Positions 11,073-11,576 of a stretch of DNA of 11,576 nt are shown here, in pieces (position 1 is the first letter of the stretch; every line of letters begins with the position of its first letter). Made by a program: the position numbers and the translations under genes. Origin of the DNA: Candidatus Roizmanbacteria bacterium CG06_land_8_20_14_3_00_34_14. Lineage in GTDB: Bacteria; Patescibacteriota; Microgenomatia; UBA1406; GWC2-37-13. The stretch is from assembly GCA_002779665.1 (NCBI GenBank), contig PEVZ01000028.1, forward strand, positions 2,024 through 13,599, given 5' to 3'. The notes under the pieces are model-generated. The model worked only from the letters and a program-made list of their open reading frames with translations, was not told the DNA's origin and did not search any database.

Positions 11073-11161
11073 ATATAATCAGACAGAGTCAGATACAATC
11101 AGATAGAATCTGTAAAAACTAATTTCGTCTGATTAAATCCGATTTAATCTAATTTCATCTA
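11073..11161. repeat. Inverted 10-bp-period spacer repeat between convergent genes
   Basis: The left arm (11075-11112) reads ATAATCAGAC, AGAGTCAGAT, ACAATCAGAT, AGAATCTG. The right arm (11122-11161) is the inverted form: TTTCGTCTGA, TTAAATCCGA, TTTAATCTAA, TTTCATCTAT. The words are those of the arrays at 8541-8610 and 8971-9010: TTAGATTAAATCGGATTT on the complementary strand differs from the 8541 array at one base. It lies between the trxA stop and the stop of the facing gene, so a two-way terminator role is possible. Confidence 0.85.
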
Positions 11162-11554
11162 TCAAAGTTTTAGTACCCGTATCACCCTCCCATGGACTAC
11201 CTTCAATCCCAGATGTGCTTGAGCAAGTATATATAGTGCAAAAGTTGATAACCAGCGAATACCGGTCGTAAACGGCGCTTTTTGACCAACAATGATTTTC
11301 TCATCGCTCAATGGAAGTTTAATATTTTTATAACTTGGAAATTTTGAATGGCTGACAGCTTCCAGCCCCAACGCTTTTAGATCAGGGGGCAGCTCGATCG
11401 TCTCCGCCCTTGGGCTTACAAACGGTCTGACTTCTTCTTCAGGACTGTGCTCAACTGGTTCTTTTATTTCAAATTCGGCTGAAATTGGCTCGGCCTCTTT
11501 TGGTCGATTTGTCCCTAATAAATCATCAATCGGTGTATAATTTTTTGTTGCCAT
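11162..11554 (-). CDS. Conserved-looking orphan with acidic linker and C-terminal basic/hydrophobic domain
   Basis: A 130-residue protein without a function I can name. Residues 1-55 are acidic, proline-rich and probably disordered (PKEAEPISAEFEIKEPVEHSPEEEV). The C-terminal 60 residues look folded (YKNIKLPLSDEKIIVGQKAP, RWLSTFALYILAQAHLGLKVVHGRVIRVLKL), and the latter part is a hydrophobic, Trp-containing helix with a basic end. I recall similar Trp/Leu-rich tails in uncharacterised Patescibacteria proteins, but that is memory, not a search. A TATAAT box (complement of 11561-11566) ends 6 nt before the ATG. Confidence 0.7.
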   Translation of the reverse strand: MATKNYTPIDDLLGTNRPKEAEPISAEFEIKEPVEHSPEEEVRPFVSPRAETIELPPDLKALGLEAVSHSKFPSYKNIKLPLSDEKIIVGQKAPFTTGIRWLSTFALYILAQAHLGLKVVHGRVIRVLKL

Positions 11555-11560
11555 AAATTG

Positions 11561-11566
11561 ATTATA
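11561..11566 (-). promoter_or_regulatory. -10 box of the orphan gene at 11554
   Basis: TATAAT on the (-) strand, 6 nt before the ATG, the same geometry as at yqeY, the ftsB-like gene and the pilin pair. The -35 lies outside the window. Confidence 0.55.
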
Positions 11567-11576
11567 ATATACTTTA

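Overview
This AT-rich window has short intergenic gaps and almost no Shine-Dalgarno sequences. Several of its genes are typical of the Candidate Phyla Radiation (Patescibacteria): paired T4SS-type pilins, a free-standing four-helix-bundle (S23/IVP) protein, a UPF0213 GIY-YIG protein and small orphan proteins. I infer a patescibacterium, perhaps of the Microgenomates side. That is an inference from gene content and style; no rRNA or other phylogenetic marker is present.

Layout. 1-719 (+): 3' end of panC overlapping a DUF167/YggU gene. 775-1389 (+): LUD-domain protein, tail-to-tail with tRNA-dihydrouridine synthase. 3921-1367 (-): a run of four genes (orphan, DEDDy 3'-5' exonuclease-like, nitroreductase, dus). 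3943-4778 (+): yqeY, then an ftsB/divIC-like gene. 5766-4775 (-): an HTH plus LAGLIDADG-like gene coupled to a 3-TM protein. 5852-6119 (+): a tRNA with CAU anticodon split by a compact group I intron of about 194 nt. Then (+) a GIY-YIG gene, a family 2 glycosyltransferase and a 49-residue membrane protein. From 7722 (-): two T4SS-pilin paralogues, a four-helix-bundle gene and comM/yifB. Finally trxA (+) and a conserved orphan (-).

The centrepiece is the intron-bearing tRNA. Helices P1 to P9 can be drawn by eye, with the P7 GACUG/CAGUC core, two GUAA tetraloops and a P1/P10 register that fixes splicing between U33 and C34. Genes with folds known from homing endonucleases lie on both sides: a LAGLIDADG-like gene diverges from its promoter and a GIY-YIG gene starts 2 nt after the CCA. 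Neither lies inside the intron, so a homing role is only a hypothesis. The tRNA body is odd: a 6-nt D-loop and a bulged C in the T-stem.

The second theme is the spacers. Several hold degenerate words repeated every 9-10 bp, usually as two inverted arms. One word family occurs on both sides of the four-helix-bundle gene and again after trxA. The third theme is promoters: TATAAT-like boxes sit 6-8 nt before many ATGs, so many mRNAs here are probably leaderless, including a divergent pair sharing one -10 region.
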